Under the pieces are notes generated by a model. That model searched no databases, had not been told where the DNA came from, and saw only the letters and a list, made by a program, of their open reading frames with translations. A DNA stretch of 64,000 bases from Pseudoalteromonas sp. T1lg48 (lineage in GTDB: Bacteria > Pseudomonadota > Gammaproteobacteria > Enterobacterales > Alteromonadaceae): positions 1 to 64,000 of the forward strand of contig NZ_PQCC01000004.1 of the NCBI RefSeq assembly GCF_002964785.1. Reading direction: 5' to 3'. Shown here piece after piece: positions 19,914-29,176 of the stretch. The number at the start of each line of letters is the position of its first letter. The first letter of the stretch is position 1. Both the position numbers and the translations under genes were made by a program.

Positions 19914-20510
19914 ATGCACGCCATGAACGCAAAAACCAATGACACACGCCAGCATATTTTAGAGGTCGGCTACGAGCTTATCGTCAGCAAGGGCTTTACA
20001 TCCGTTGGCCTTTCAGAGCTGTTAAAAACCGCCAATGTGCCCAAGGGCTCTTTCTATCACTACTTCAAATCGAAGGAGCATTTTGGCGAGGCGCTGATCC
20101 AGGATTATTTTAGCCAATACCTCGGAGCCATCACCGCGCTGCTTGGCAACCCGGCGCTCAGCGGCTATCAGGCACTGATCCAGTATTTTGAGCTGTGGCT
20201 GGCTCAGGATAAGGGCAGTTGCAATGCCAATAAATGCCTGATCGTTAAATTAGGTGCGGAGGTATCGGATCTGTCCGAACCCATGCGTGTAGCCTTGAAA
20301 AACGGTGCCGATAGAATCGTTGATACCATAGCCCAATGCATTGAACGCGGCGTGGCCGATGGCTCAATTAAGGCCACCAATGCCAAGCAAAGTGCACAGC
20401 AAATCTATTTTCTATGGATTGGTGCCAGCTTGTTGAACAAGCTATATCAGGACCAAGCCGGGCTAAAACAGTGCCTGGAAAACACCAAACAGCTATTGCA
20501 GGGTAACTAG
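19914..20510 (+). CDS. NemR-like TetR family repressor
   Basis: This 198-residue TetR regulator has the N-terminal helix-turn-helix GLSELLKTANVPKGSFYHYF, nearly identical to that of NemR, the E. coli repressor that senses reactive electrophiles and hypochlorite. The redox-active cysteine region of NemR (CLTVKLSAEV) is kept as CLIVKLGAEV, while a second Cys ten residues later is Ser here. Operators lie before this gene and before the reductase. It likely controls itself and the curA-like/GST pair. An ATG at 19923 is an alternative start. A terminator separates it from the reductase. Confidence 0.87.
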   Translation: MHAMNAKTNDTRQHILEVGYELIVSKGFTSVGLSELLKTANVPKGSFYHYFKSKEHFGEALIQDYFSQYLGAITALLGNPALSGYQALIQYFELWLAQDKGSCNANKCLIVKLGAEVSDLSEPMRVALKNGADRIVDTIAQCIERGVADGSIKATNAKQSAQQIYFLWIGASLLNKLYQDQAGLKQCLENTKQLLQGN

Positions 20511-20527
20511 CCCGGCGATGAAATTAC

Positions 20528-20553
20528 ACCGCCATGTGTTTGGCGGTTTTTTT
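20528..20553 (+). terminator. Terminator after TetR gene
   Basis: The stem ACCGCCA/TGGCGGT has a 6-base loop followed by seven T. It means the reductase needs its own promoter, which overlaps the operator at 20565. Confidence 0.85.
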
Positions 20554-20564
20554 GCAACGAACAC

Positions 20565-20579
20565 TAGACGACCGGTCTA
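20565..20579. promoter_or_regulatory. NemR-type operator 2
   Basis: TAGACGACCGGTCTA differs from operator 1 at one base. It lies 28 bases before the start codon of the curA-like gene, which places the reductase-GST pair under the adjacent TetR regulator. Confidence 0.8.
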
Positions 20580-20607
20580 ATCAATATTTAAATTTAGGAG
20601 AACACCT

Positions 20608-21642
20608 ATGTCAGCTTCAACCCAAAACCGCCGCATCGTATTGGCATCACGCCCTCATGGCGCCCCGACGGCGGCTAACTTTCGCTTAGAAACAAGTGCA
20701 AAACCCGAGCCGCAAGCAGGCGAAATTCTGCTGCGCAGCGTGTATTTATCGCTCGACCCTTATATGCGCGGGCGCATGAGCGACGCCAAATCGTACGCCG
20801 AGCCGGTGGCCGTCAATGACGTTATGGTCGGCGGTACCGTATGTCAGGTTGAGCAATCACACAACAGCGATTTTGAACCGGGTGAATGGGTGCTGGCCTA
20901 CACCGGCTGGCAGGACTATGGCATCTCCGATGGCAAGGATCTGATCAAATTGGGTAAAAACCCCACTCACCCTTCTTACGCGCTAGGCGTTATGGGCATG
21001 CCGGGCTTTACCGCTTATATGGGGTTGTTGGATATAGGTCAACCTAAAACCGGTGACACCTTAGTCGTGGCCGCAGCAACCGGCCCGGTGGGCGCCACCG
21101 TAGGGCAAATCGGCAAGCTTAAGGGTTGTCGCGTTATCGGCGTTGCCGGCGGCGCCGAAAAATGCCGTTATGCCGAAGAGGTATTGGGTTTTGATAAATG
21201 TCTCGATCACTATGCCGACGATTTTGCCGAGCAACTGGCAGCAACCTGCGACCAGGGCATCGATATCTACTTCGAAAACGTTGGCGGCAAGGTATTCGAT
21301 GCGGTAATGCCGCTACTGAACACCGGCGCCCGCGTGCCACTGTGCGGTTTGGTCTCTCAATACAATGCCACCGAGCTGCCACAAGGCCAGGATCGCCTGT
21401 CATTATTGATGGGGCAACTGCTGATCAAACGCATCAAGATGCAGGGCTTTATTATCTTTGATGACTACGGCCATCGCTACGATGAATTTGCGAATGATAT
21501 GAGCCAATGGCTGGCGCAAGGCCACATCCAGTATAAGGAGCAGATCGTTAACGGGCTGGATAATGCACCCGAGGCTTTTATGGGCTTACTTGAAGGGAAA
21601 AACTTCGGCAAGCTGGTCATTAAAGTGAACGATCCTCTTTAA
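20608..21642 (+). CDS. curA: CurA-like NADP-dependent MDR oxidoreductase
   Basis: This 344-residue zinc-free medium-chain reductase resembles E. coli CurA (curcumin reductase) and alkenal/one oxidoreductases, which reduce double bonds of reactive enones with NADPH. The N-terminal motif LSLDPYMRGRMSD is diagnostic. The Rossmann loop is AAATGPVGATVGQIGKLKG and ENVGGKVFDAV follows. It has a good ribosome-binding site (TTAGGAG), lies behind a NemR-type operator and is followed by a GST. This matches electrophile detoxification. The substrate is inferred. Confidence 0.9.
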   Translation: MSASTQNRRIVLASRPHGAPTAANFRLETSAKPEPQAGEILLRSVYLSLDPYMRGRMSDAKSYAEPVAVNDVMVGGTVCQVEQSHNSDFEPGEWVLAYTGWQDYGISDGKDLIKLGKNPTHPSYALGVMGMPGFTAYMGLLDIGQPKTGDTLVVAAATGPVGATVGQIGKLKGCRVIGVAGGAEKCRYAEEVLGFDKCLDHYADDFAEQLAATCDQGIDIYFENVGGKVFDAVMPLLNTGARVPLCGLVSQYNATELPQGQDRLSLLMGQLLIKRIKMQGFIIFDDYGHRYDEFANDMSQWLAQGHIQYKEQIVNGLDNAPEAFMGLLEGKNFGKLVIKVNDPL

Positions 21643-21665
21643 TATTGCGCAATAAGGAAGAAAAT

Positions 21666-22295
21666 ATGATTAAACTACATCACCTTAACCAGTCTCGCTC
21701 TAAGCGCATTATCTGGTTGCTTGAAGAGCTGGGGTTGGCGTATGAGGTTGTGCCCTATCAGCGCGATAGCGTGACATTTTTGGCCCCACCGGAGCTAAAG
21801 AGCATCCATCCGCTGGGCAAATCCCCGGTGCTTGAAGATGATAACCAGGTGATCACCGAATCCGGTGCCATCACCGATTACCTGATTGACAAATATGGCG
21901 CCCAACAGCTGGCACCCGAGCGCGGCACTGTGGCGTACACCCAATACCAGCAGTGGCTGCATTTCGCCGAAAGCTCGGCGATTTTACCCCTGTTGCTTAA
22001 GATGTTTGTCAATAAAGACGGCGCCAAGATGAATTTTCTCGACGGCTATGCCGATATCGAAACTCATAAGGTAATGAGTTACTTTGACGCCAGCCTGGCA
22101 GGCAAAACCTACCTGGTGGAAGAGCGATTGACCGGCGCCGATATCATGATGTCCTTTATCGTTGAGATACTGCACAAGTTTGGCCTAATCGAGCAATACA
22201 CCAACCTTCAACGCTATAGCGAGCAACTGGCCACACACCCCGCCTTTCATAAGGCCAATGCGGTTGAGGCCGAGCTGGATACCTCGGTAAGTTAG
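21666..22295 (+). CDS. Glutathione S-transferase
   Basis: This 209-residue GST has an N-terminal thioredoxin-like domain (IKLHHLNQSRSKRIIWLLEEL, with a Ser-rich active-site loop, and later GKSPVLEDDNQVITESGAI for glutathione binding) and a C-terminal helical domain (TGADIMMSFIVEIL). It conjugates glutathione to electrophiles. The ATG at 21666 follows AAGGAAG and is preferred to the in-frame start at 21645. It lies 23 bases after the reductase and is co-transcribed with it. Confidence 0.88.
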   Translation: MIKLHHLNQSRSKRIIWLLEELGLAYEVVPYQRDSVTFLAPPELKSIHPLGKSPVLEDDNQVITESGAITDYLIDKYGAQQLAPERGTVAYTQYQQWLHFAESSAILPLLLKMFVNKDGAKMNFLDGYADIETHKVMSYFDASLAGKTYLVEERLTGADIMMSFIVEILHKFGLIEQYTNLQRYSEQLATHPAFHKANAVEAELDTSVS

Positions 22296-22318
22296 CGCAG
22301 ATTAGTGCAACGACACCC

Positions 22319-22349
22319 AAGGGGTAATTGGCAACAATTACCCTTTTTT
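22319..22349 (+). terminator. Terminator of curA-GST operon
   Basis: The stem GGTAATTG/CAATTACC is extended by AA-GG/CC-TT pairs, has a GCAA loop and is followed by T residues. It begins 24 bases after the GST stop. Confidence 0.85.
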
Positions 22350-22477
22350 ATCGCCAATACGGTCCCTTCCAAAGACATCTATTGATGACTTTTTGTAAAA
22401 CACCCTTGACATAAAAACAATCCAAGCCTAACTTAAATGTAAAGCAAACATGACTTTTAGACAAAGGAGTTAGACTT

Positions 22478-22891
22478 ATGACCTGTGATCAACTCGACTC
22501 AAGACCAGCGGTGATCAACACCACCAAGAAACTGGCAATATGGACGGGAGCCTGGGTTGGCTCGGCGGCACTGGCGACCCTGGGTCACCAATTGTTATGG
22601 ACAGATAACATCACCCTGTCGCTGATTGCCATAGTGATCAACCTGCTCCTTGGGGTGCAGATGATCCGCGCCTATATCAAGCACCTGAAGGCCCTCGACG
22701 AGCTGCAGCAAAAGGTACAGATTGAGGCAGCGGCGATCACCGCTGGCACTGGCATAGTGGCGGGCAGCAGTTACAGTTACTTGTCGAGTTTTGGGGTGAT
22801 CCAGCAGGAGGCGGATATTAGCGTACTCATCGTTATTATGGCCCTGGCCTACATTGCCGCCATTATTATCGGCATGTGGAGATACAGATGA
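22478..22891 (+). CDS. Four-helix membrane protein beside XRE regulator
   Basis: This 137-residue integral membrane protein has hydrophobic helices near residues 20-38, 45-63, 83-105 and 115-134, joined by a charged segment (YIKHLKALDELQQKVQIEA). It is not assigned to a named function. The stop codon overlaps the ATG of the XRE gene by 4 bases, so the two are translationally coupled. Membrane-protein/XRE pairs of this kind are common, and the membrane protein may be the regulated product. Confidence 0.75.
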   Translation: MTCDQLDSRPAVINTTKKLAIWTGAWVGSAALATLGHQLLWTDNITLSLIAIVINLLLGVQMIRAYIKHLKALDELQQKVQIEAAAITAGTGIVAGSSYSYLSSFGVIQQEADISVLIVIMALAYIAAIIIGMWRYR

Positions 22892-23085
22892 AAAATCGCT
22901 TAAAGGTACTGCGTGCCGAGCGCAATTGGACTCAGGCCGACCTAGCGAATGCCCTGGGTGTCTCCCGGCAAACCGTAAACGCCATAGAAAAAGGCAAGTT
23001 TGACCCAAGCCTTCCCCTGGCCTTTAAGTGCGCACGGCTGTTTGAGCTGCAAATTGAAGAGATTTTTGAGGATGATTCCGTGTGA
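22888..23085 (+). CDS. XRE-family DNA-binding protein
   Basis: This 65-residue protein consists of a single Cro/C1-type helix-turn-helix (NWTQADLANALGVSRQTVNA, residues 13-32) followed by NAIEKGKFDPSLPLAFKCAR and an acidic tail. Size and sequence match the YozG-like small XRE regulators that accompany small membrane proteins. The ATG at 22888 lies in an ATGA overlap with the upstream gene. The targets are unknown. Confidence 0.88.
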   Translation: MKNRLKVLRAERNWTQADLANALGVSRQTVNAIEKGKFDPSLPLAFKCARLFELQIEEIFEDDSV

Positions 23086-23100
23086 GTTGCGCAGCCAAAA

Positions 23101-23124
23101 AAAGCCGCTCAATTGAGCGGCTTT
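23101..23124. terminator. Bidirectional terminator
   Basis: A perfect inverted repeat, AAAGCCGCTC AATT GAGCGGCTTT in three blocks, is flanked by A-rich and T-rich sides. It sits between the convergent XRE and TonB-receptor genes. Confidence 0.88.
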
Positions 23125-23153
23125 GGTTCTCTCATCGTTGAGCTGTATAGAGC

Positions 23154-26108
23154 CTAGAAGCTATAACGCGCACCAATGCTGTAACGTGGGCCATACTGGC
23201 GAGCAAATAAGAACTGCTCTTCATAACGACCATAGCCTCGCTCTGTTTCGTTATTGAGGTTAATGCCTTCGAAGAACACGGTGACTTGCTCGTTGATGTC
23301 ATAATTCACGCTCAAGTCCCACTGGCCGTAGGTATCACCAAACTGAGGAGGTGCATCCGCTGAGCCTTGTGACTGACCCACACCAATCAAGTACGAGTCA
23401 CGCCATGCGTACGTCACTTTGACCGACAAGCCATTCTTATCATAAAAAGCCTGCAGGTTAGCAGAGTCACTTAAACCATAAAGCGGCGCTTGTTGCGTCA
23501 GGCTGTCAACATCAAACTCAACGTCACCATCAACAAAGGTTGCGTTCACACCCAGGCCAAACCCCGTCTCACCAAACACATGCTGTAGGGCAAGCTCAAA
23601 ACCATCAACTGACTTGCTGTCGCTATTCTGTGGTTGGGTGATATTCCACACCATTAAGGGATCCGAGCTGTTGGGCTCAATGGCACCATCGGCGTTACCG
23701 TAACCAAGCGCCAGTAATTCATTGAAAATAGCATCACTCGTTGCTTGCTCACCGCGCGCTTCCAGTGCAGCAACAGCCTCTTGATAGCGCGGGCCATTGA
23801 GGATGTCATACAGACCATCAATGGTGGTTTCGGTGATCTGTCTTTGAATAAAGTTATCCACGTCTTTTTTGAAGTAACCAACAGAGGCGTAACTACCTTC
23901 GCCGTAGTAATACTCAAGCGACAAATCGAGGTTTGTTGACTCAAATGGCAATAGGTTGGTGTTACCCTGAGCGCCGGTTCGTGAACCTGGTTTAGGACTG
24001 CCCGTCAGGCTGCGTCCACCCGCCAAGTCACCCAAGGGCGCACGGGCCATGGTTTTGCCCCAAGACGCACGGGCAACCACCTCATCTGTTAGCTCAACTT
24101 TGACATCAATATTGGGCAACCAGATGTCATAATTACCCTCTTCGGTGTAGAAGTTGTCGGTACCACCGGCTTCGTATTGCATGATCCACTCAGACGCACT
24201 GACCCAATTAACCTGCTGTTCAACGCGCTGACGAACGATGCTGGTGACATCTGTTTCCTCATAGCGTAAGCCCGCGTTGATTTGCACAAAGTAATCGGCA
24301 ACATCAAATTCCCACAGGGTATTAACGTAAAAACTTTGGGTTTTCTCTTCCACTTCACTCTCACTGTCGATGCCATCGAAGAAGGGGTCAATGGAGTAGT
24401 AGTTATCACCTAAAAGATCTTCGGTTAAAAACGCCAGCTGACGCGCCAGAGCTTCTTCAAAGCTGAAGGTGTAGTAATAGTTTGGCTGTAAGGCACTGCC
24501 GCCACCCGCAAATTCATCCAGCAGATCGCCGGTTTCGTTGTAGGTGAACATGCCGTCCGGGAAGATTTCTGTGAAGGACGGGTTAAAGCCAGGGCCGCCA
24601 CGCAGACCACTCCAGGCGGTGAAACCACCCATGGTTTGTTTCGTGTGGGCGGCACCAAACTTCACTTTCACCAACGGAATTTCAAAGCTGTCGTTTAACC
24701 AATCGGCGTGCAGTTGAGCTTGCTCAACCTTGGACTCACCTGGTGAATAGATAAACTGACTGAAGTTTGAGTCTATCTCGCTGGGGTTAAGCACGGTCGT
24801 GCCATTGTTCCAATTAACGTAAGCATGCGGAATTTCACCGCTGCGGTAGTCGTACACTTTACTGCGTAGTTGATCAGAGCCCAGAATGATCTGGCCATCA
24901 GCTCCTAAACCATCGTCTGCACCATTGTCGGTTTCATTTTTTGAGTCGTGGTAGTCAAATTCAACCTGCCACTGGTCGTTAACTTGCCACTCAAGGTTGA
25001 GACCAATTGAGCGCGCTTCCACTTCGGTGGTGTTACGGCTGGCGGTGAATGAACCGTCGTTACCGCTGATATCGGCATACAAGGCGGTACCGTTTTCATC
25101 CAGTTCATAACTGTTGATATTGCCACCGAACTCGTTCCAAATACCCCAACCAACCGTGTTAGTTCCAGTGATTGCTCTGCTTGCGGTGTAATCGAGCGTC
25201 GCAACCAAGCTGTCAACCGGTGAGTACTGCAGCGTGACCTGGCCGTTAGTTCGTTCACGTTCAACATTGGCAATGCTGTAGTTCATGTCTTTCGGAAAGA
25301 AATGATTACCGATGCGGTTGCCTTCGCCGTCTACCGCACGTGGATCGATGAACTCACCTTCTGCGAGTGTTGGTAAATCGACATTCGCTTGCCAGCCCTG
25401 GATATTGGCTGCCTGTTGCTGGAAATCACGCTCCTGGTGTGAAAACGACACGGCGAAACCCAGCGAATTATCCGCATAGGTGTTGCTGTACATCGCCGAG
25501 AATTCAGGGGTTACATCATCGCCTTCCTCGTTCGAGGTGTCGTGATTGGCCTTAAGGGACGCGCTGAACTGCTCGCCCGGGCGCTGCAATGGGCGCGTTG
25601 TTATGATATTAACCGTTGCTCCCAAACCACCACTTGGCACATCGGCCTGCCCAGATTTGGCCACCTCAAGGGCACTAATACCGTCCGCTGCGATATTTTC
25701 CAATGCAAATGAACGGGTATAACCCGTGCCCGGCATTTGGCGGCCGTTGAGGGTGATCAGGTTAAACTCGGGACCAAAACCACGTACGGTGATTTCACTG
25801 CCTTCACCATTTGAGCGACTTACCGATACCCCGGTGATACGCTGCAAAGACTCGGCTAGGTTGGTGTCCGGGAACTTACCCATTTCTTCCGCAGAGATGG
25901 CATCCACCACGCCAGTTGCCTGACGCTTCATATCCATGGCACGTATCATACTGCCAAGAATACCTTTTACTTCGATGACTTCGATTTTATCTTCGGCACT
26001 TTGCTGCTCTTCAAATGCCTGTGCATTTGAGATGCTGCCCACTCCCGCAGTCAGGATCATCGCTACCGACGCTGCAAGAGGTGTTTTTATAAATTGTGTG
26101 CTTCTCAT
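23154..26108 (-). CDS. TonB-dependent receptor for glucan oligosaccharides
   Basis: This 984-residue outer membrane receptor has a signal peptide ending near SNAQA, a plug domain with the motif RITGVSVSRSNGEGSEITVRG, a long 22-strand barrel and a terminal aromatic residue (SIGARYSF). It belongs to the large TonB receptors used by marine gammaproteobacteria for carbohydrate import and is not a siderophore type by context. It lies 78 bases downstream of the GH16 gene on the same strand, so it probably takes up laminarin fragments. The ATG at 26108 with AGG upstream is preferred over the TTG at 26126. Confidence 0.92.
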   Translation of the reverse strand: MRSTQFIKTPLAASVAMILTAGVGSISNAQAFEEQQSAEDKIEVIEVKGILGSMIRAMDMKRQATGVVDAISAEEMGKFPDTNLAESLQRITGVSVSRSNGEGSEITVRGFGPEFNLITLNGRQMPGTGYTRSFALENIAADGISALEVAKSGQADVPSGGLGATVNIITTRPLQRPGEQFSASLKANHDTSNEEGDDVTPEFSAMYSNTYADNSLGFAVSFSHQERDFQQQAANIQGWQANVDLPTLAEGEFIDPRAVDGEGNRIGNHFFPKDMNYSIANVERERTNGQVTLQYSPVDSLVATLDYTASRAITGTNTVGWGIWNEFGGNINSYELDENGTALYADISGNDGSFTASRNTTEVEARSIGLNLEWQVNDQWQVEFDYHDSKNETDNGADDGLGADGQIILGSDQLRSKVYDYRSGEIPHAYVNWNNGTTVLNPSEIDSNFSQFIYSPGESKVEQAQLHADWLNDSFEIPLVKVKFGAAHTKQTMGGFTAWSGLRGGPGFNPSFTEIFPDGMFTYNETGDLLDEFAGGGSALQPNYYYTFSFEEALARQLAFLTEDLLGDNYYSIDPFFDGIDSESEVEEKTQSFYVNTLWEFDVADYFVQINAGLRYEETDVTSIVRQRVEQQVNWVSASEWIMQYEAGGTDNFYTEEGNYDIWLPNIDVKVELTDEVVARASWGKTMARAPLGDLAGGRSLTGSPKPGSRTGAQGNTNLLPFESTNLDLSLEYYYGEGSYASVGYFKKDVDNFIQRQITETTIDGLYDILNGPRYQEAVAALEARGEQATSDAIFNELLALGYGNADGAIEPNSSDPLMVWNITQPQNSDSKSVDGFELALQHVFGETGFGLGVNATFVDGDVEFDVDSLTQQAPLYGLSDSANLQAFYDKNGLSVKVTYAWRDSYLIGVGQSQGSADAPPQFGDTYGQWDLSVNYDINEQVTVFFEGINLNNETERGYGRYEEQFLFARQYGPRYSIGARYSF

Positions 26109-26186
26109 GATTACCTGCTTTTGCAATTTAATGTCATGTAAAGAGGGTGCCGCTCATCGGCACCCATGGCCTGTTGTCGCACTCGG

Positions 26187-28826
26187 TTATGGGTTCGCAA
26201 TCACTGCGTTATCGATGCGGTACACCGCACCTTCACCCATGCCCCATGAAGGGAATACCATAACAACGTCGATTGCACTGATATCAAGACCTGCGCTGAG
26301 TAAGTCGGCGAGCGCAAAGGTATAGGTTTGCCACTCACCCGCTACTGGCGCAACACCTTCTTGGCTTGCGCTCAATGGAAGCTCGACCGCTTGACCGGCA
26401 TCGTTGGATTCAATTTTGAACAACCACTGCGCATCTGGGTTACTTGCGTTTGATACGATCTTCATTTCAAAACGTATCACACCAGCGGACAACAAGTGTG
26501 ATGCATCAAAAGACACACCATCGGCAGCGAGGAAACCCATGACAGTTGGCGTCGCACCAATTTGGAACTCGGCGACAGCACCATGTGCCTCGTCGTCCGT
26601 CTCCACGGTTGGCGTACTGCCGGCACAACAGTCCCAAATACTCCATTGCTCGGCCACATTATCGGCAAATAAGGTCAGGTCAGTTTGCGGCTCTGGCGCA
26701 AAGATACGGGCGTTATCCACACGGTAAATGGCTCCCTCACCTTGACCCCAGGCTGGGAAGATCATCACCACATCAATGGCGCTTACATCTAAGCCGGCTT
26801 GCAGCAAGGTATTAATCGGGAAGGTGTAGGTTTGCCATTCACCCGCAACTGGGTCTGCACCTTCAACACTGGTATTAAGGTTCATTTCAACCGCTGTTTC
26901 ACCGTTATTTGATTCCAGTTTAAGCAACCAGGGTGCATCAGGCGTCGTTGACAGCGATGTGACTTTCATTTCGAACTGCAACATGCCGTCGTCCACAAGC
27001 GGTGTTGCATCGAATTGTGTTCCGCTGCCGCCAAATTCGGTGCGGTTGATAAAGCCCATAACAGTAGGACTGGCACCAATAGAGAACTCGGCCGTGACCC
27101 CATGGGCCTCATCATCGACCACTTCACCCGGCGTTGAACCACCACAGCAGTCCCACAACGGCCAATCGGTGTTGGTTTCATCCGTGAATAAGGTGAGTGA
27201 AGGAAGAGTGCCACCGCCATTGGTGATCTCGACATTATCAACACGATAAACCGCACCTTCACCTTGACCCCAGGCTGGGAAGATCATTACCACATCGATA
27301 AGCGATACATTCAAACCTGCATCCGATAGCGCTTGCAGTGGGAAGGTGTAGGTTTGCCACTCACCGGCGACTGGATCAAGGCCTTCGGTGCTGGTGTTTA
27401 GATTCACTTCAACTGCGGTTGCACCACCATCGCTTTCAATTTTGAACAGCCAAGGCGCATCTGGCGTGCTTGACAACGAAGTGACTTGCATGTCAAAACG
27501 CACATAACCGTCTTCTAGCATGCCACTGGCATCAAATGGCGCCGCTTCACCGTTTTCATCTGTGATAAAGGCATCGCGGCTGATAAAACCATTCACCGTC
27601 GGGCTTGCACCCACATTAAACTCAACAACGTCACCCCGGTTGGCATCTGCAACAAGACCCGGCGTTGAACCACCGCAGCAATCCCATGCCGGCCAATCTG
27701 GGTTGAAGCTACCGTCGAAGATAGTTAAGGGTGTTACTGTGCCATCACTTGGCGGGGTTGGTGCAGGTGCTTTACCTTCAACCAGTGCGTCGTTCAAGTC
27801 ATCGTAACCTGGACGAACCGTTTCGCAGCCTTTGCCTGTATCCGGGTCTTGCGCACATTCATAGACGCGAACATAGTCGACTTCGAATGTTTGACCATTT
27901 TCGAACGCAGTCGCGTCGATACCCGTTTGGTTTACATTCTCCGGCCAATCGCCCCCCACGGCGAAGTTCAAGATCATATAGAAGGTTTGATCGTAAGGAC
28001 TCGAATCCCAGTGGGTTTGCAACTCACCGGTTGTCTGATCGTAATACTCTGAATACCAACCCCGGTGTTTAAGCGCCAGCGCTTCGCCTTTTGAGTTGTA
28101 TAGTAATTCAGACTGGCGCTGCGTCGCGTAGAGGTAGTTATCTACATACCAGCGGATTTCACCCTCTTGCCATTCAATTGCATAGGTGTGGAAACCATCC
28201 GCTGGATTAGAATCTTGAGGGAAGGTATAGGCCTTACCGCTTTGATCATTGTTTGGCCATTCGCGACCATAATGCAATGTGCCGTAGATATTGGATTCTA
28301 CACCATCATCGGTAGGTACTTTGAGGTTAACCGACTCGACTACGTCGATTTCGCCTGAACGTGGCCAGCCGCCATATACTTCATCGGTTGGCAGCATCCA
28401 AAATGCTGGCCATGAGCCCTGACCGCTTGGCAGTTTCGCGCGCATTTCAAAACGGCCATATTTGAAATCTGCTTTATAGCGCGTGTTAAGACGTGCCGAG
28501 GTATAGGGTTTTGCGGCACCTTCATCTGCGGGCAACGCAACGATATTCAGAATGCCATCGGCAACGAAAGCATTTTCGGCACTGTCGGTGTAACACTGTT
28601 TCTCGTTGTTACCGCCGCCAGCACAGTCTACTTCGAAGTTCCATTTACCCTCGTCGATCGTATCGCCGTTGAAATCATCTTCCCATACCATGACCCAATC
28701 TGAAACGGGTTCACTTGGGTCAATGGTATCAATCTTGGTATCTGTGGCTGAGCCACCGCACCCTGCCAATGCGACTACCGAGAGTGCCATGGCTAGTTGC
28801 GTTATGTGTGTTTTTACTTTGTTCAT
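26187..28826 (-). CDS. GH16 endo-beta-1,3-glucanase lipoprotein, triple repeat
   Basis: This protein of about 879 residues starts with a lipoprotein signal (lipobox ALAGC, Cys 23), which suggests surface or outer membrane anchoring. The GH16 domain covers roughly residues 40-325. Its catalytic motif GEIDVVES places the nucleophile Glu at 159, Asp at 161 and acid/base Glu at 164, in the laminarinase-like form without the extra residue. A Pro/Thr linker then leads to three tandem repeats of about 165-175 residues (starting near 365, 542 and 715), each opening with LT-F and WDCC(G/A)GSTP. It would cut laminarin or similar beta-glucans outside the cell. It is the first gene of the GH16-TonB operon. 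Confidence 0.93.
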   Translation of the reverse strand: MNKVKTHITQLAMALSVVALAGCGGSATDTKIDTIDPSEPVSDWVMVWEDDFNGDTIDEGKWNFEVDCAGGGNNEKQCYTDSAENAFVADGILNIVALPADEGAAKPYTSARLNTRYKADFKYGRFEMRAKLPSGQGSWPAFWMLPTDEVYGGWPRSGEIDVVESVNLKVPTDDGVESNIYGTLHYGREWPNNDQSGKAYTFPQDSNPADGFHTYAIEWQEGEIRWYVDNYLYATQRQSELLYNSKGEALALKHRGWYSEYYDQTTGELQTHWDSSPYDQTFYMILNFAVGGDWPENVNQTGIDATAFENGQTFEVDYVRVYECAQDPDTGKGCETVRPGYDDLNDALVEGKAPAPTPPSDGTVTPLTIFDGSFNPDWPAWDCCGGSTPGLVADANRGDVVEFNVGASPTVNGFISRDAFITDENGEAAPFDASGMLEDGYVRFDMQVTSLSSTPDAPWLFKIESDGGATAVEVNLNTSTEGLDPVAGEWQTYTFPLQALSDAGLNVSLIDVVMIFPAWGQGEGAVYRVDNVEITNGGGTLPSLTLFTDETNTDWPLWDCCGGSTPGEVVDDEAHGVTAEFSIGASPTVMGFINRTEFGGSGTQFDATPLVDDGMLQFEMKVTSLSTTPDAPWLLKLESNNGETAVEMNLNTSVEGADPVAGEWQTYTFPINTLLQAGLDVSAIDVVMIFPAWGQGEGAIYRVDNARIFAPEPQTDLTLFADNVAEQWSIWDCCAGSTPTVETDDEAHGAVAEFQIGATPTVMGFLAADGVSFDASHLLSAGVIRFEMKIVSNASNPDAQWLFKIESNDAGQAVELPLSASQEGVAPVAGEWQTYTFALADLLSAGLDISAIDVVMVFPSWGMGEGAVYRIDNAVIANP
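26190..27735 (-). repeat. Three tandem carbohydrate-binding-like repeats in GH16 gene
   Basis: Three in-frame units of about 500-535 bases, starting near 27730, 27200 and 26682 on the minus strand, encode the same pattern. It opens with LT(I/L)F, then W..WDCC(G/A)GSTP, then FN/FS/FQ-IGA(S/T)PTV, then P-VAGEWQTYTF, and ends with IDVVM(I/V)FP(A/S)WG-GEGA-YR-DN. Long stretches are also alike at DNA level. The fold resembles galactose-binding-like domains, and carbohydrate binding is inferred. Confidence 0.85.
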
Positions 28827-28901
28827 TGCGTTGAACCCTAACATCATGTGTTTGTTAGTATCTAGCTGATATATATTAGTTTTTATTGAAACCAGCTAAT
28901 T

Positions 28902-28957
28902 TGTAAGCGCTTACAAAATCAAGCAAATAAAAAGCACTGAGAATGTAAGCGCTTTCA
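28902..28957. promoter_or_regulatory. Paired LacI-type operators before GH16 gene
   Basis: TGTAAGCGCTTACA at 28902-28915 is a perfect palindrome. TGTAAGCGCTTTCA at 28944-28957 is identical to the operator at 8832. The starts are 42 bases apart, four helical turns. They lie 76 bases upstream of the GH16 start and link this operon to the LacI gene at 6358. A third, degraded copy (TGTAAGCGCGTGTG) lies at 29135-29148. The rest of the 28827-29176 gap is AT-rich with no gene. Confidence 0.8.
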
Positions 28958-29176
28958 TAGAGTATTGTAAGGTTGTTAAAACGTCAACAAAGTAAATGTT
29001 TTTTTAACATAGAAAATATCTAAAAGTGATTATAAATAGACCGGAAAGCTAGCTGAACTGCAGTGTGAGTTATGGAACAAATGGCCAATTAATCAAGTGG
29101 TTGTTTTTAATTGGCCATTATTGGCAGGGAAATATGTAAGCGCGTGTGAGCGATGCTCCCCTGGCTTTGGGATTGT

